62,000 nt of DNA from Chrysomallon squamiferum (GCA_012295275.1 CM022670.1:3934764-3996763); one strand, 5' to 3'; shown: positions 46,051 to 59,968, numbered from the stretch's first letter. Notes: generated by a model not told the origin, from the sequence alone. Numbers and translations: made by a program.

Positions 46051-46273
46051 TATATATACTTATATATATATATATATCATACATGCATACATATACACAC
46101 ACATACATACACACACAAACACACACAAAAGAATATATTATATACATTATAAATTTAAAATATTAATACTTAAGACATTCAAGTTTTATCTAATTCTAAT
46201 ATTGTAGACAAGATTTTTTTTTAACACAACGAGTACATTTTGAAGGAAACACTGCTGCTGGTAATCTACCCAC
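45896..46273 (-). other. SLC6 intron, 378 bases
   Basis: The shortest intron; holds TA and CA arrays at about 46019-46130. Confidence 0.75.
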
Positions 46274-46386
46274 CTGACTGTCCAGTCCTAGCAGAATGAT
46301 CATGGAGAAGAACAAAATGGACCAAAGTGGAGCAACTGGCATCTGTGACACTGCCTCTGGGTAAGCTATAAATGCCAGTCCAGGTC
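46274..46386 (-). CDS. SLC6 transporter, exon with loop 4 and start of TM8
   Basis: Acceptor TTTTAG, donor GTGGGT, phase 1 in and 0 out, residues 315-352. [17 protein letters not shown] is the extracellular loop 4 helix that caps the vestibule; [20 protein letters not shown] enters TM8. Asp350 and Ser351 match the second sodium site, and LGLDSQ is typical of GABA, taurine, creatine and betaine carriers and not of GlyT1 (LGLGTQ). Confidence 0.95.
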
Positions 46387-48488
46387 CTAAAAATATAAAC
46401 AATGTCACCAGTAAAACTTCGGAATTATTATTATTATTATTATTATTATTATTGTTATTGTTATTGTTATTATTGTTATTGTTATTATCAGTGAAGTAGC
46501 AGTAGGAGCAGGAGTAGCAGTAGTTCTTAAACAGAATGCACTGTAAGTTTATTATTATTAAATTCTTGTTTATTTATTTATTTAGTTAGTTGCATTTTTT
46601 TTTTTTTTCTTAATGAAGTTAATCGAATACAATTGAAAAAATGAAAATAAATATACAATAAAGGATAACGCCGAATATTTTTAATTTGATTATCTAATTT
46701 TGTTTTCGATCGAATAAAAAAACACACACACAAAAAAAACCAGATCAATACTTTCGTCAGCATAAAAGATGCTTCGAACAATGTCAGAACGGTGTTAATG
46801 CGGGTCAGTTAGGTTCGTAAATGTCAGCGGCCTTGACCTTGTTCTAATCTAGGCAGCATACAACGTCATGTCAATAGAGCACGCAGATTTTTCTATTTTT
46901 TATTTTGGCAAGCGAGAATTCCGGTTAACATTTTAAGCCGCGCAGACACCCACGTATTCTCGTGGAATTTTCAGAGTTACCGCACTTTGGGGCCATCTGG
47001 AAATAATTTCACAGCATAACGTTCTAGTCTAAGGATAAATTTTATTTTTAAAAAATTGATCGAATAGCCTTCAACACGGTATGAAAATTATTTTTTATAT
47101 TATTATTCAGATCGAAATATATTGCCTTATGGCACAAATTATATTTTAATAACCAGAATGTTAAAAAAAAAACATCGGCTTCCGATATGTGTGTATTATG
47201 ATTTTCAATAACTCGATAAATTCCAACTTTGTGTTCTCGATTATGAAATAATAACTAAAACAATAATTATCATCATTATCGCTGATGTTATTGTTGCTCA
47301 AAATTACAACTGGAAGCTAAAGGATATTAAAAAAAAAAAAAAAAAGTAGATGGGACCTTTATTTTCATCTAGTTCGCCTCCTCTACATCATAAAGTCACG
47401 CTGGAGTTTCTGTAGAAAAACATGTTTACCGCGAATTTAATATACCATAATTGAATGTCTTGCGTAGAGTTACATCTTGTTATTCAGTGATGTTTCTTTA
47501 TCCAATACATCAGATATTACATTTCAAAAAAGGCAAGTCTAAAAGCCAAGAAACGATCAAAACAAATACCCGAACAACATCAACAAGAGAGGCAGATACA
47601 CAAACACGTTCGCGTAAAATAATAAAACAAAAATCAGCGAAGCAAGATTTCGTCATTTGTTTTTCCTTCACAAAATGCGTAATCTACGTTGTTAAAACAT
47701 GGACGAATGATAAAAACAAGTCAGTCGCCGTCTGCTTGCTTATCGTTATCACGGGAATTGGCTACAAACAAAATCTCGGTCAAACTTTCAGTATAACATT
47801 TAATAAGACGGCATATTGTTTACATAAGAGAGAGCGAATGAGAGACAGAAAAATAGATTTAAGCCACGTGCAGAGGTAGAGATGATTCTTTGTTTAAACG
47901 TAACCTGGTCGGGTAACAAGTTCTCGCCCACACACATCAACAAGAAGCCAAGGTTGTTTCATTGTGTGGCGGTAGTTTTCCTTACAGTACATCAAAACAG
48001 AAACAATTTTTATTAAAAACTACAAACACCAAGAATGGACGAAACAAAACAGATTGAAAAAAAACAATGCTGCCACTAGTAATATTCGGTTTTTATACGT
48101 ATTGGAATTATTTTACTTGCACATATGTATCTATGCATACAGTTCGCAAATACAAGATTCCTTAACTATTTTTGTCGACGCGTATCTTTATATCCATCAC
48201 AAATACGATTTGTTACATTTGGTTACGTTAACCAGATACCTCTATCCATGTTAAATCTATGGTTAGATCTGGTTCTTTGACGGTTTTTACCAGCTTTCAC
48301 TGCTGCTCTGTTTATATTTACAGATACAATTAATTATCTCTGGTTCTAAGATATTTCTGCAACTGCTCCTTTATCTGTTTTCTTATAAATTAGATAACAA
48401 TAATGTGTTCGTTTAGGCTGCAAATTAAAACCTTTATCTTCAGATCAGTATATCCAGTAACTATATTTATAAATTTGTAACGTCATAC
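46387..48488 (-). other. SLC6 intron, 2.1 kb
   Basis: ATT/GTT array at 46423-46489, T run at 46597-46610, A run at 47331-47345. A 142-codon plus-strand frame at 47451-47879 does not start at ATG in good context and has no recognised domain; not called. Confidence 0.6.
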
Positions 48489-48613
48489 CAGATTCGGCAA
48501 CATTGTCCACCGATACGTTCTGTTGCTTGGCCATAAAACCCAGAATGGAAAATATGACGAATCCAGACAACAAACTTGTTCCGCTGTTGACACCAGCGAA
48601 TATCAGACAGTCC
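48489..48613 (-). CDS. SLC6 transporter, exon with TM7
   Basis: Acceptor TTTCAG, donor GTATGA, phase 2 in and 1 out, residues 273-315. Arg273-Asp274 follow the FHHNSFRD motif of the intracellular loop; VNSGTSLLSGFVIFSILGFM is TM7, with Asn282 and Ser286 at sodium/chloride-binding positions. AKQQNVSVDNVAESG begins extracellular loop 4. Asn310 region VDNVAE lacks a sequon, but QNVS provides one at the membrane edge. Confidence 0.94.
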
Positions 48614-50702
48614 CTGAAATTCAAATAAATAAATAAATGTTAGAAATGACGACATAATCATTCATGGATAAATTATATTCGTAACAAACCTTGTCTGTTA
48701 ACACTTCTGTGTATTTAATATAATAAAGTGATAGAAAGTGTATATGTGAGCGTCTTACATTTATTTACCCTGCAGTCACTGTGTTCGTAATGAGATGTTA
48801 TATATACCTTTCTGTAGTTCTGTATTTATATATATATATATATCTCGAGACAGTAGTAACTAGTTATTTACTGTTCATATCACAAAAAAATGTGTAAATA
48901 TATACATTTATTCCCCTTTAAATTATCTTTTAAATAATGCTAAAATCATATGATTAAGTTCCGTATACAGGTGAGTTTGCTTATGTTTAGTTTGTTTATT
49001 TCGGGTTTCGTTTTTCTTTATTGTTTTCTTTGTTTTTTGTTTGTGTGTGTGCGCGTTTTCCAAATGGTGATTGATAAATCTTTATGTCCAAGCCTACTGC
49101 GTTAACCGCTACTAGCATCGTTGATACATTCTCTATTGCACAAGTACTGTTCTCAACAACGATTATTATTTTGCCTGATCACCCCTAACGAATATTCATT
49201 CTGTTCCTACAAACATTTTTCATTAACACAACCATCGTACACTGCCCGACAGTCAACACTTCACGTTTATGCACCGATATTATTATTATTATTATTATTA
49301 TTAAGCACCCACTACCATAACTATATCCTGGCGTCCGTTCTAAAGTAGTTTGGTATTAATAAACATTTTTATTTTAATATTCCATCCCCACTACTCTTCA
49401 TTCTTCATGGTTTCTATCTTCAACCGCTCACCCCTGAACTCTTTCTGTCTGACATTTGCAATGGTTCCGTCTTCACTGCATCTGTTCTGTCTAAGACCTC
49501 ACTTCCCTTTTGCAACAACCACCAATCGTAATCTCATTTCTTTCAAAATAATGAATTAATCGTCTCGCCTCAGTTCCCTCCCTTTACCCATCCCCGCCAC
49601 AATCAAAGCGGTTCAGAACGGCTTGGGAAGTGTACTCATCAGAACGTGACCATAACCGAATGTCTTGAAAACGTGAGTAACAATGACTGGTCAATAATTT
49701 ACTTCTCGGTCTTCTACGTAACCGTTTCCAGCCTCCTTGGCAGTCAGTGACCTTTTGACCTACTTCTGCGGACAATGTTTACAATCTGAAGACCGCCACA
49801 TACAGCGAAGGGCCAAAAATAAATAATCAAAATCATTATTTTTAGCGCTTTCGAAAATAAGTCGCTTCTAATTTGACAATTAAAGAAGTAAATCAATGAG
49901 CCGGTAATGGAAACGTCCGCGGATGGTGTGACTGGAGGTTGGGATGGATTCTGTTCACGCTAAAGATGAGCGAGTTTTGCGGAGGTTACACTCTCTCTGT
50001 GAGCTGGCCACGTTATTACCCACACACACTGTATCGATTTCTGCAACAACAAAGACTGCTTGAGGGGAAAATTACTACTTGTTACTAAGAGACCTTGGGA
50101 AAATTGCTTTCTCATGGAAATTTTTTATCTTTTTCACTCTTCAGCCGTCCTCCATTTTTTTTTTTTTTTTTTTTTTAATTCGTTTTATCTTGAGAATTAT
50201 AAATTAATGCCAAATTCTAACAGGATGAAATAATTTCCAGATTGTTATCAAGAACGCCCATAAATATTTTTTTAATGTACTTTTTTTTTTCTTTTTTTTT
50301 TTTGTGGCTTCTTAAAATATGATTTTGAAAATAATTTCAGAATATGAATACATTGCTAGTCTCGACACTTTAACGGTTTTTTGTGAATGATGATGAATTT
50401 ATTAATCCCACAAGGATCAAGTAATAATAACGTACATGTTTAAATTGTTTTCACCTCAACGTAATCGATATAATACGTGCCGTGCAAAAGGTCAATAACA
50501 CCACGTTTTCTTGTACGTGTAATTATTAGTAAAACATTCCAAGACAAGACATTTGTATATTTTACGTATAATTTGTAACTACACTGTGCTAAAGGAATAC
50601 ATTTATAATCGTAAGGAGAATGAATGATTTAGTAAATAAATAAATGGAGAAGTTGACTCATAATGAAATAATTAGAAATATAATAATAATAAAAATAAGT
50701 AC
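48614..50702 (-). other. SLC6 intron, 2.1 kb
   Basis: Mixed AT-rich DNA. AAAT units beside the exon, ATT run 49278-49302, T run 50156-50176. A stretch at 49550-50050 has higher GC and few repeats but no recognisable exon. Confidence 0.6.
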
Positions 50703-50806
50703 CTAAAACTGTTGTGATGGAACTTGTTGTAGCTGCCCAAAGCGGTCAGAGTTCCCAGACTGATGGAGTAAGAAAAGAAGATCTGTGTACCAGCGTCCAC
50801 CCATAC
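50703..50806 (-). CDS. SLC6 transporter, exon with TM6 (unwound substrate helix)
   Basis: Acceptor TTCTAG, donor GTACTT (weak), phase 0 in and 2 out, residues 239-273. [20 protein letters not shown] is TM6, which in LeuT-fold transporters is broken at its centre and lines the substrate and ion sites. Gln246 and Ser250 match GAT-1 chloride ligands. SYSISLG replaces the SYGLGLG of GAT-1 and SYAIGLG of creatine carriers, so the small residues facing the substrate differ. Confidence 0.95.
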
Positions 50807-51292
50807 CTAGAACACAAATAACAACAACAACAACAACAACAACAACAATAATAGTAATAATAGTACAAGTAGTCCTCATAGTAGTAGTAGTAGTAGTAAC
50901 ATGTAAACAGTGTTATAAAGAAGAATTGTAATCTGCATGATAAATATTAATTCATTAACGTCCAAAACAATGGTCAATGTTTTATGTCCAGAACAAAAGT
51001 TTTCATATAACACATTTTGACGGGATATTGGTTTTCTTCTTTTGTCTTTACAATCTGAAAAATACCAAGGGGCAAGTGAACGTGCTGTCAGCAGGGTCAA
51101 AGTTGTTCTTAAACGCTGAAAGAGGCTGGAACGTGCAAGTGGATGAGACACAACACCCACAAGAGTTAAACTGTCTGCATTTCGCGTGCTTGCGCGTTTT
51201 TGTTCAGGTTTTGTCCCACGAGAAAATTTAATGCCGCATTTGATTTCAGTTCCCTTGTTTAATTCAAATAAACAAATAAATAAATAAAATGT

Positions 51293-51323
<31 letters not shown>

Positions 51324-53729
51324 CCATCTATGATTTACTGAATGACAGAACGTTTTTGGATAATGTCAGTATATATATATATACTATATTTGTTCTTGTT
51401 GTTATCTTCTATAGAATCAGAACGCTGTTCTGCATGTGTATGTTTGAAGAATCCGATGATTAATTAAAAATATATACAATCTGTCACTAAGCTCAAGTTT
51501 CAAACAATCTGGTCTCGGCCAGTCGAACATACTTAATAATATTAGTCTTAGTATTAATAACGCTCTCTTGCTTGAGATAATTATAGAATTATGATAATTT
51601 TATTACAAATAATTAAACGAATGGTAATTCTATTAACACAATCTTTCATCACGTCGAATGGAAGACGGAGAGGAGAATGTATGCAAATTGCTACCCCCGA
51701 AGCCTTGTGTACGCAGCTGCAAATATTCTGAATAAATATTAGCAAGATAAAATAAATCGACGAAAAAGAGTTTTATGTAAACCGGGGTTCAATTTTATCG
51801 AACCGGTGTAGCATCCTTTTTGAAATATTGAGTTAAATGTCAACTGAAAGATGAATAACAACAACAACAAAAAAAAAACATATTTAAAAAAATGAAAAAC
51901 AAAAGTAGGTTATATTGATGAAACTACAAGGAATGTCAAGTATTTATTATGAATTTAGTTTACATCAAAAATATATTTAGTAGCAAACAGATTAATATCT
52001 AATACTAGAGCGAAGGTCGTCAGTTTTTGAGAGGAGTCAGATAAGAAAGATCACAGTATGTAAATATTAAGCTGAACACGTTCTTGCGTCAGTTCGTGCA
52101 CCACATTGAGTCACGTACTCCCAGTAACACATCTGGTCAAGACGTCCATTATTATCGGAGTCTCTGCAAATTCCTAACTGATAGATGACGTTCTGTCGCT
52201 GATCCGTCAAGACTAGAGATACAAGACGGCTGTAATGAAATCTGAGTTTGACATCACTGTACAACGAAGTGGGCATGGCAGATTTCTACATTAGACTTTA
52301 CGAAAACCTAAACTGAACCGTAACGTCTGCGTAATGAAAGCAATAATGTTATTGGTGTTTGTTGTGTTTTTCTTTGTTTTATCGTTGTTATTTTTGTTGT
52401 TATTGTTGTTGATTTATTTTGTATTTATTTATTCTATTTTTTTTTTTTTTTTTTTATTATTATTTAAATAAAATAAATAAATCTATCAATCAAATACTCC
52501 TAGCTCTTAAGATCATGAATTCGGACGTGCGCAGGAACGTTTGTCGTAAAAATGCGGTTATTAGTTTGAGATAATTGTTAGTCTTATGCGAATTATGAAG
52601 TTGTTTTGACATGTATTGCTGTACATTGCTGTTTTAGATCACTATATTCGTACGGTATTCATTACATCATTGAACAGGTATAAAATTAATTTTAATAATT
52701 TATACGTTTTGTGACTTCTATCATATTCACATGACACTGAGCTGGAACATTCGGTTTGAGGTGTAATTAGAAGCGAGTCATCATATTGCTCAAAGCTGAA
52801 AATGAATCAATTCCTCAGTGTGTCTGCATGTATTTTTTTTTATTATTATTATTATTATTTTTTTTTTGTTGTATGTTTGATTATTTGTCGTTGTGGTGTA
52901 TTAGTCTGCGCAATTTTCTTACCAATGAACGCCAAAGCTGTCATATACTGTCAGTCTGTAGCTAGTTTCTGTTTCCCATTTTCGTGTCAAACGTAAATAG
53001 TTCTGAATGTGAAGGGTGGAAAACTAACAACTGTTGGCACAGATACACCTCTGTGGAGACCATACGCAGACAACCGGTGTGCAAGCGTTCACAAACTGCT
53101 AACACATTTATCACTGCAAACCTATTTCTCAACAATAAACCTGTTTTATTGAAAATAGCACATGACAGCCATTACTGGCTTTAATGCGGATAGTGTGTCA
53201 TGGTGCCGTCATGTTACTTAAGTAGTACCAAATGTTCCAAAACATTTGTTTACCGCGTTTCATTAACCTATGACTTTTATGCACTTACATTTCATTTTCA
53301 TTCCTTAATCATGTGAAATGGATAATGGCATGTTGGATTGCACTGATCCACATTTACCGAAGTTAACTACATTACTTAGCTTTTGTTTATTTAACAAGAA
53401 AATTAATCAAAATTAATCAAAATTAATCTAGTTCTATGTGCTCTATATCAAATGAAATAAAATAAAAATCCTTGATTCAACGAGACGTACTTAGATGTTT
53501 TGGATCATCATAGAAATTTTCGAGACTATAGCTAATGATTTTCTTAATTATATTTTTAATTTTTAATTTTTTTTTATTATTGTTTTGTTTATTATTTTGT
53601 TCTTGCTGTTGTTGTTACATGTTTTAAATATTGACATGACCAACATTACAACTCGAAGATGCACTAGATAATAAAGCCAGCAAAACAAAAATGAAATAAA
53701 ACAAAAGACACGTAAAAACTACGAGATAC
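50807..53729 (-). other. SLC6 intron, 2.9 kb
   Basis: ACA array at 50817-50846, TAG at 50880-50897, ATT at 51293-51317, T run at 52439-52455. The part 52070-52320 is more complex with CpG words; no exon was recognised. Confidence 0.6.
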
Positions 53730-53864
53730 CTGCGGTTCCAGCAGTTTCTCCCATTTGGGAACCAGGTAATAATGGATGCCGTCCATAGCGCCATCTAGCG
53801 TCATACCTCGAATCAAGAGCACGATCATCAGAATGTACGGGCTGGTTGCCGTAAAGTACATCAC
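53730..53864 (-). CDS. SLC6 transporter, exon with TM5 and extracellular loop 3
   Basis: Acceptor TCTTAG, donor GTATCT, phase 0 at both ends, 45 codons (residues 194-238). [20 protein letters not shown] is TM5 with the family signature [27 protein letters not shown] begins extracellular loop 3. The exon ends at PQ so that the next exon supplies [12 protein letters not shown]. Confidence 0.95.
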
Positions 53865-54484
53865 CTAAGATAAAGAGAAACAAAATGGAATTAAAGTTTT
53901 CTGTCACGGAATCACTGGCTATACAGGGGCGGAGCACAGTAACAATAGTAATAAAAAATAACGTAAAGTTTAGTATAAACATATTATCAACATGCAGTAC
54001 AAAATGGGTGGTGTCGCCAGAAAAACCTTAAAAGTTCAATGATTCATTTCAATAGTATATATAGTTTTTCCAGTTTACAACACTATTCGTTATTATTTTT
54101 TTAACAAAATGGTGGTACGTGTTTAAAAAAAAAAAAAGTAATATAAAATATAAAATGCTTACCGTACTGATTCTTCACCTTTAAAACAATATATTCATTA
54201 TATATTTATAAAAACGACAATTTAAATAATAGCGTGGACTTTACAAGTTATCCAACGACACCACTATGAAACAACACTTCAAAAAGTTTCACTAAAAAAA
54301 TAAAAACGTAAAAAAAAAATATATATATATATGTTCTTTTTCTTTTTTTTTTCTTTCTTTGTAAATTAAACATTGATTAAAATAGAGATAATTATTAAAT
54401 TATATAAAAGTACAACATTATTTTTTTTTTTTTTCTAGGTGTGTCTGCAACCATTAGGTCGCACTTTGGTCAATAGATCATCAC
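53865..54484 (-). other. SLC6 intron, 620 bases
   Basis: AT-rich with A and T runs (54124-54137, 54421-54434). No nested feature. Confidence 0.7.
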
Positions 54485-54617
54485 CTTGCCGGAACTCTTA
54501 ATGCCCTTCCATATGCAGAAATACACGACGATCCATGCGAGTAACAAGCAGAGGGCCAGGTCCCACTTGATAGTGCCGGGTTCCCCCACATCACTGGACA
54601 ATTGGAGGACTTTCCGC
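54485..54617 (-). CDS. SLC6 transporter, exon with TM4
   Basis: Acceptor CTACAG, donor GTGATG, phase 2 in and 0 out. Completes the Glu of EFWE and encodes residues 150-193: [20 protein letters not shown], then TM4 ([19 protein letters not shown]) and the intracellular loop KSSGK. The LCLLLAW block is shared with taurine and creatine carriers. The intron begins with the same GTGATG that opens the next exon. Confidence 0.95.
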
Positions 54618-54683
54618 CTGTAGAAATGCTATACTAAAGTGGCTGTGTTACAGACTGCGACTGGCCCAGCAGTGCAGGTATAT

Positions 54684-54717
<34 letters not shown>

Positions 54718-57602
54718 GTATATAAATATAGTTATGTTTATAAAGCAATCAATTATAGATATCATGTACTGAAGCATGCCTCACCTTCAGTTCACTTTTA
54801 ACCCCCTTTTTTTGTAAAAAAAAAAAAAAAAAAAAAAGCAAGATTTTATTTTTGTTTTTGAATTTAAATTAACGATGACGTTCTGCGTTTTCTTTTTTCA
54901 TATATAATTATTATTATTATTTTTTTTTTTTTTTTAAATTTATTGCCGAAAATAAATATTAAAGACTTCCCCAAACCACCAACCCTACGCTGTAACACGT
55001 TGAAATGGAATTTTGTATTTCGATATTAACATCTTAGGCAGCCACATAATTCTAAGGAGATAGGGACCGACCAGTTGCGATCAGCCATCCTAAAGACCCA
55101 CAATGGGACAAACCCATCGCGTACAGGCATAGACCATCACAAACTCATCGGGTATGGGACTACGTCGTTTCCGCTTTAAGCAAACATGGCTTCTACTCGC
55201 AGTGACATTCAGAGGGCAGAAGCAATGCCTGTTGGGAGGTAAAACGTCTCCTTTTCAAGTATAAAATATTGTGAATAATGAAATTCAAATAAAGCTATTA
55301 CGATTTCAGTGCTTGCAAAATTAACTTTTTTTTTTTTTTTCTGGCATTCTCTTGGTACTTTACAATTCAACTTATTTATGATAAACTTAACGCTGAAACA
55401 AAACATTTGGTTGACATAAAAAAAAAAAGATCATTCACGATGCCATCAAAATCATCCAAACGGGCTGGGCCTTGACGGGCTACCGTAAGATATATAAAAA
55501 AAACAAACAAAAGCAGTTATTAAAATTTTCTGGCCAAATTCTTAAAAAAAACACGAAATGAAAAAAAAAATTCCCGAAACAGAAACCATCAAAGCCGGTT
55601 CATAAACCTTTATCAGATGATGCGAGCCTTGTGCCTGGATTTTTACTGAACTAAAACTAACAACGATATTAATTATCTTTTATAAAAACGCTAAAAACAT
55701 AGTTAGAAAAATTAAAAAGAGAAGAAAAAAATAAGAAAAAATCGCGAGTTTTGTGTTTTCTACGGCAACAAATCGCGGCACATGACTTGCTTCAGCTGAA
55801 GTTAGAAGGGACCGGCTCTGATGGAAGAAGAAAGCGCTGCCAATTAGCAATAATAACGACCTAGAATACAGCAGTTTCCGTCACTCAGTACATAAAATCA
55901 GTAAACAAAGAACAATAGACTAAAAGAAGAAAAGAAAAAAAAAATGAGATTATTATGCATACATAATCATTAATATAGTCTGTGTTAGAATAAAAATGTG
56001 GGGAAAAAAGTATGTCTAAATTGCTTATATTAATGAAAAATGAGTGTGTAGGTTGAAACTTTCGTTCGTCTGTACAAAAAAAATGTATATGTGTGTGTGT
56101 GTGCTAAATGAAGTTTTGTGTGCATCCGTGTAACTGTGTGCATAATTATAAAAAGGTAAATCAACTTATGAATGTTTTTTTTGTTTGTTTGTTGTTGTTT
56201 TGTTTTTATGTAATGAAGGCAACGTCATTAAATGAAATAAAAGTATGAATGAAACGATATTCATAATAATGTGCATGTATTTTTGTTGTTTTTAAAAAAA
56301 AAAAAAAAAAAAAAAGTAATAAAAAATTGTGTTTTAATACTGTAGGAAAAGGTAATATAAGCAACAAGAACATTTAAAGCAAATAAACAGACCCTATGCA
56401 TTACACAAGCAAAACATCATATTAGAAATAAACGTATAAAATACGTGGTATTACATGTGAAGAAATGTTTTGAAAACCTGTCAGTGTGCTGGGAAATGAC
56501 CGTTTGTTGGTATTTTTATACATGACTTAGACATACTGTGCACCCAAGATTAATTATGAATGGAAATGTTTAGCAATTGACCTTGACCGTAAAAACAAAA
56601 TCAAACGTCATTTGAACTTGAAGTACTTTCTAAAACCTACCAGCATTTTTACTTCTAACAGTGAGTGAACATGTCTGTTTAGTTATTTATTATTGCATAA
56701 ATAAGCAGAGGATTCTGGAGTAGTTGGATTACACTTTAAAACCTTTGAAATTCAGTTTACAGTATATTATGAATTATTTCAGTATTGTAGCTTCTTCCGT
56801 CGTCTATACTTCCTATCTCTCTGTTAGTGATTAAATGTCCTATCCTTGCTTTTGAGCTGCCTATTTTACACCTATTATTCTCTCAGTTATCTTTCCCTCT
56901 ATGTTTCTAACCCATCAGCTCTAACCCCTCAGCTCTCCCCTCACCCTTTCTCTGTTTACGTCTGCCGTGACAGAATGACCTTTCTTTTTCTGTTCAGTAT
57001 TCAGTGAATAACGTTTTCCTTACAGGAAACAAACACTTATTTAAAATTAACCCTGCACGAACATTCCACCGAGAAGGTTCCATCATAATTAATGCTCTTT
57101 ATTTTTACCATTTTACTTCATTTTATTTATTATTTGTTTATTAATTTTATTATTATTATAATTATTATTATTAATTTTTTTTTTTTTTTTAATTGTCTAT
57201 AATATTTAATACTTAACAGACAGTGGGGTTTATTAAAGTGTATAGGATCAAAGTGATGATCGTGCTCTCAATGGAAATCTTAGTAAGAAATGATTGTAAT
57301 ATTATCCTAAAGCAAATGAAACAAAAACTGTTATTATTAAGATGGTCTCACCTGGATTACCTGAAAAGAAACAAATCCTGTCGTGCAGTAAGATAACGAC
57401 GTTAGACAGTTTGAAGTGTAACTCAAATGCCACAGAACGCTTGTCAAATGTCAATATTAAACATTCGTCCTCAAAAGTTTTGAATCGTAAAGTTAAATCT
57501 AAATACAGTAAACACAGCTGTGTAGAGGTTAGTGTTCATTCAAGTTGTTGTTACATTTTCTTAAGGGTTTTATTTTTTGATCAGTTTTATTTATTAATAT
57601 AT

Positions 57603-57653
<51 letters not shown>

Positions 57654-58025
57654 TATCTAAGTTTATTTATTTATTCTGTTTATGTATTTTTATTTGATTT
57701 TATTTTAATAATTTTACTGTTGCTGTTGCTATTTGTGTTGGTGGAGGAAGCGCTTTTTGTTGAACTGATATCTAGCAACTATCAGAATTGAGAATTATGT
57801 TTTTCGTATTGTCACAGAATATTTGTGAAATCACTGCTGATCATCTGCGTTCTCCGTTACCATTTCTTTCTTTCTGTCTTTCTTTGGAGCCGTATTTGAA
57901 AGTTATAATTCAGAATGTCAGGTTAGGGAGACTGATATTCAGACATACTTTCAACGAAATGACCAAATAAATATTCTGATATGCTTATTACAAAATATTC
58001 AATATAAATAATAAAAATAATGAAA

Positions 58026-58066
<41 letters not shown>

Positions 58067-58679
58067 GTAGTAATATTAAATAAATAAATACAAAAGTGTA
58101 CAGCACAATGCCTGTATGCATTATACAACGTGTATTATATCTTGCAGATGCCACAAACTGACAAGTAAATCATTGGCAGCGATACGCCTGTTGTGTTTCA
58201 CATGACTCATTGTAAACTATAAAATAAAAATAAATGTTTACGTTTTTGTTCACAGTGACATTGATGATTTTTTTTTTTTTTTAAACATTTGTTTGTGATA
58301 ATTTTGTTTACGTAAGTGGAATTTATAATCCTTGACATCCAAGCCATTGAATTTTTAAACGTGAAAAACCAGAATCGTAAAGATTAGGTTGCTTTTTTGT
58401 TGTTTTGTTTTTCCTTGACGTTATTTTTAACACACACCTGATATACTGTGACATGTGTATATTTCATACATTCAGATATCGTTGTGCTACATAGCCCACG
58501 CGAACTGGTGTTTATTTTGAATTATTTTATTGATTCTATACCAAAAATACAATTCATCTCCTTGTATTTATAGTTGTTTATTGTTATTTATTTTATTTAT
58601 TTATTTATTTATTTATAAAGAGATTCTGTTTGGCTTTTTCAAACGATTTTTTTTTTTCATCTACTGTTCTATTTTTTCT

Positions 58680-58739
<60 letters not shown>

Positions 58740-58911
58740 AGTTTTATTTTATTTCGTTCCTGCTCAAAATGCTCTTCATTTTTGAAAGTTCAATATTCTC
58801 TTTGAAAGCAAACGCAGCATTTGAGTTACAGTAAGGGACATACAGAACCAAGATGGTTCCGTGTGAAAATCTATCAGTATAATGCTTTAATTTAATAAAA
58901 TAAATACATAC
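54618..58911 (-). other. SLC6 intron, 4.3 kb
   Basis: The longest complete intron. ATT array at 54685-54714, A runs at 54818-54838 and 56295-56315, TTTA array at 57590-57654, AAT array at 58027-58062, T run then ATT at 58682-58738. Less repetitive, GC-richer parts lie at 55030-55210 and 55740-55870; neither contains a frame I recognise. A 149-codon plus-strand frame at 57342-57791 ends in the TTTA array and is not called. Confidence 0.6.
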
Positions 58912-59227
58912 TCCCAAAATTCTGTAACTGGGTCTGGAAGTACATTGTCTTTGGTCTTAATGGAAGCTACGACAGCTCCCGTGACGTTGCTCAGAGTCGA
59001 CGTCAGGTTGTAGACGACGTCTGACGACGTGTTGACTGTGGCGGCAAGCGACTCGTTCAGCGACTTCTGGAACGTCGAACAGTTCACCGTGTTCCACTCG
59101 TTGTCGCAGTTGGACCACGGCAAAACGGAGGTGAAGGACGAAAACAAATAATAGAATGCCCATGTGAGGATGATGTTGTAGTTGCAGTTGAGTAAGAACA
59201 CGATCACTGCGGACGCGTAGCCCACGC
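58912..59227 (-). CDS. SLC6 transporter, exon with TM3 and extracellular loop 2
   Basis: Acceptor TTTCAG, donor GTATGT, phases 1 in and 2 out. Encodes residues 44-149. [20 protein letters not shown] and the following [11 protein letters not shown] form TM3; the loop carries the conserved disulfide pair Cys84 and Cys93 in [11 protein letters not shown]. After Cys93 the loop runs about 50 residues before EFWE, much longer than in GAT-1, and has five N-glycosylation sequons at Asn92, 101, 109, 117 and 124. The extra length is Ser/Thr/Val-rich. The longest exon of the gene. Confidence 0.95.
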
Positions 59228-59919
59228 CTGAAAATTAAAATGAAAACACGAGCTTTAATTACGTTGCTGTTAATGAACGCCACAAATACAGTGTTTGTTA
59301 ATCGAGCGGAGATAGCAACCAGTCGTAAACTATTCTTAGATTATGCCAGAGAGTCATTTTTTAATTATATCGTTGATTTCAAATGTGGTGAACATGTGGG
59401 TGTTGTTACTGCATTTCTAACAAAGAAATTGCCTTTTGAAATGTAACGTCTTTTTTTTTTTTTTTTTTTTTTGGCAAACCTTCGAGTTTCTTACAGTTTT
59501 AACGAATGATTTCCTATTTTAATCAGTAGTTATAAATTAGCTGTCAGTCCATTTTTTTTTTCTTCTTAAACCACTCCTAACGATAAGATAATAATCTTGA
59601 AAACCTTCAGGTCAATGTACGCTTTTCAAAGTAAGTATGTGTAAATGTGTGTATTTATGACTTTCTTTGTGTATCGATACTTCCCCTTCAGAAGATATAT
59701 TAGAAGCACTATCTCTAATAACCACTCAATTTTCTTCAGACACAAATGCACCATTATCACGTATTTGAAAATGTATTTTTATTACAAACATGTTCAAGAT
59801 CAGTGTCTTATTGTTAAAATGTAAAACTAATGTCACTTAATTACGAAATTAAGGCCTTTTCAAATTCTATTTCAACTTTGTTCATCTGACCCTTCTTTAT
59901 TCATTTATTTATACTTTTT

Positions 59920-59968
<49 letters not shown>

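Noticed and set aside
47451-47879. 142-codon plus-strand frame inside an SLC6 intron
   Set aside because: First codon is TTG, composition is K/T/S-rich without a domain, no promoter or polyadenylation context, and it is antisense to a well-supported intron.
48467-48661. 64-codon minus frame over SLC6 exon 6
   Set aside because: Wrong frame: the adjacent frame gives TM7 (VNSGTSLLSGFVIF) with correct splice phases on both sides.
57342-57791. 149-codon plus-strand frame inside an SLC6 intron
   Set aside because: A third of it is the TTTA array; the rest matches nothing I know and has no splice or promoter support.
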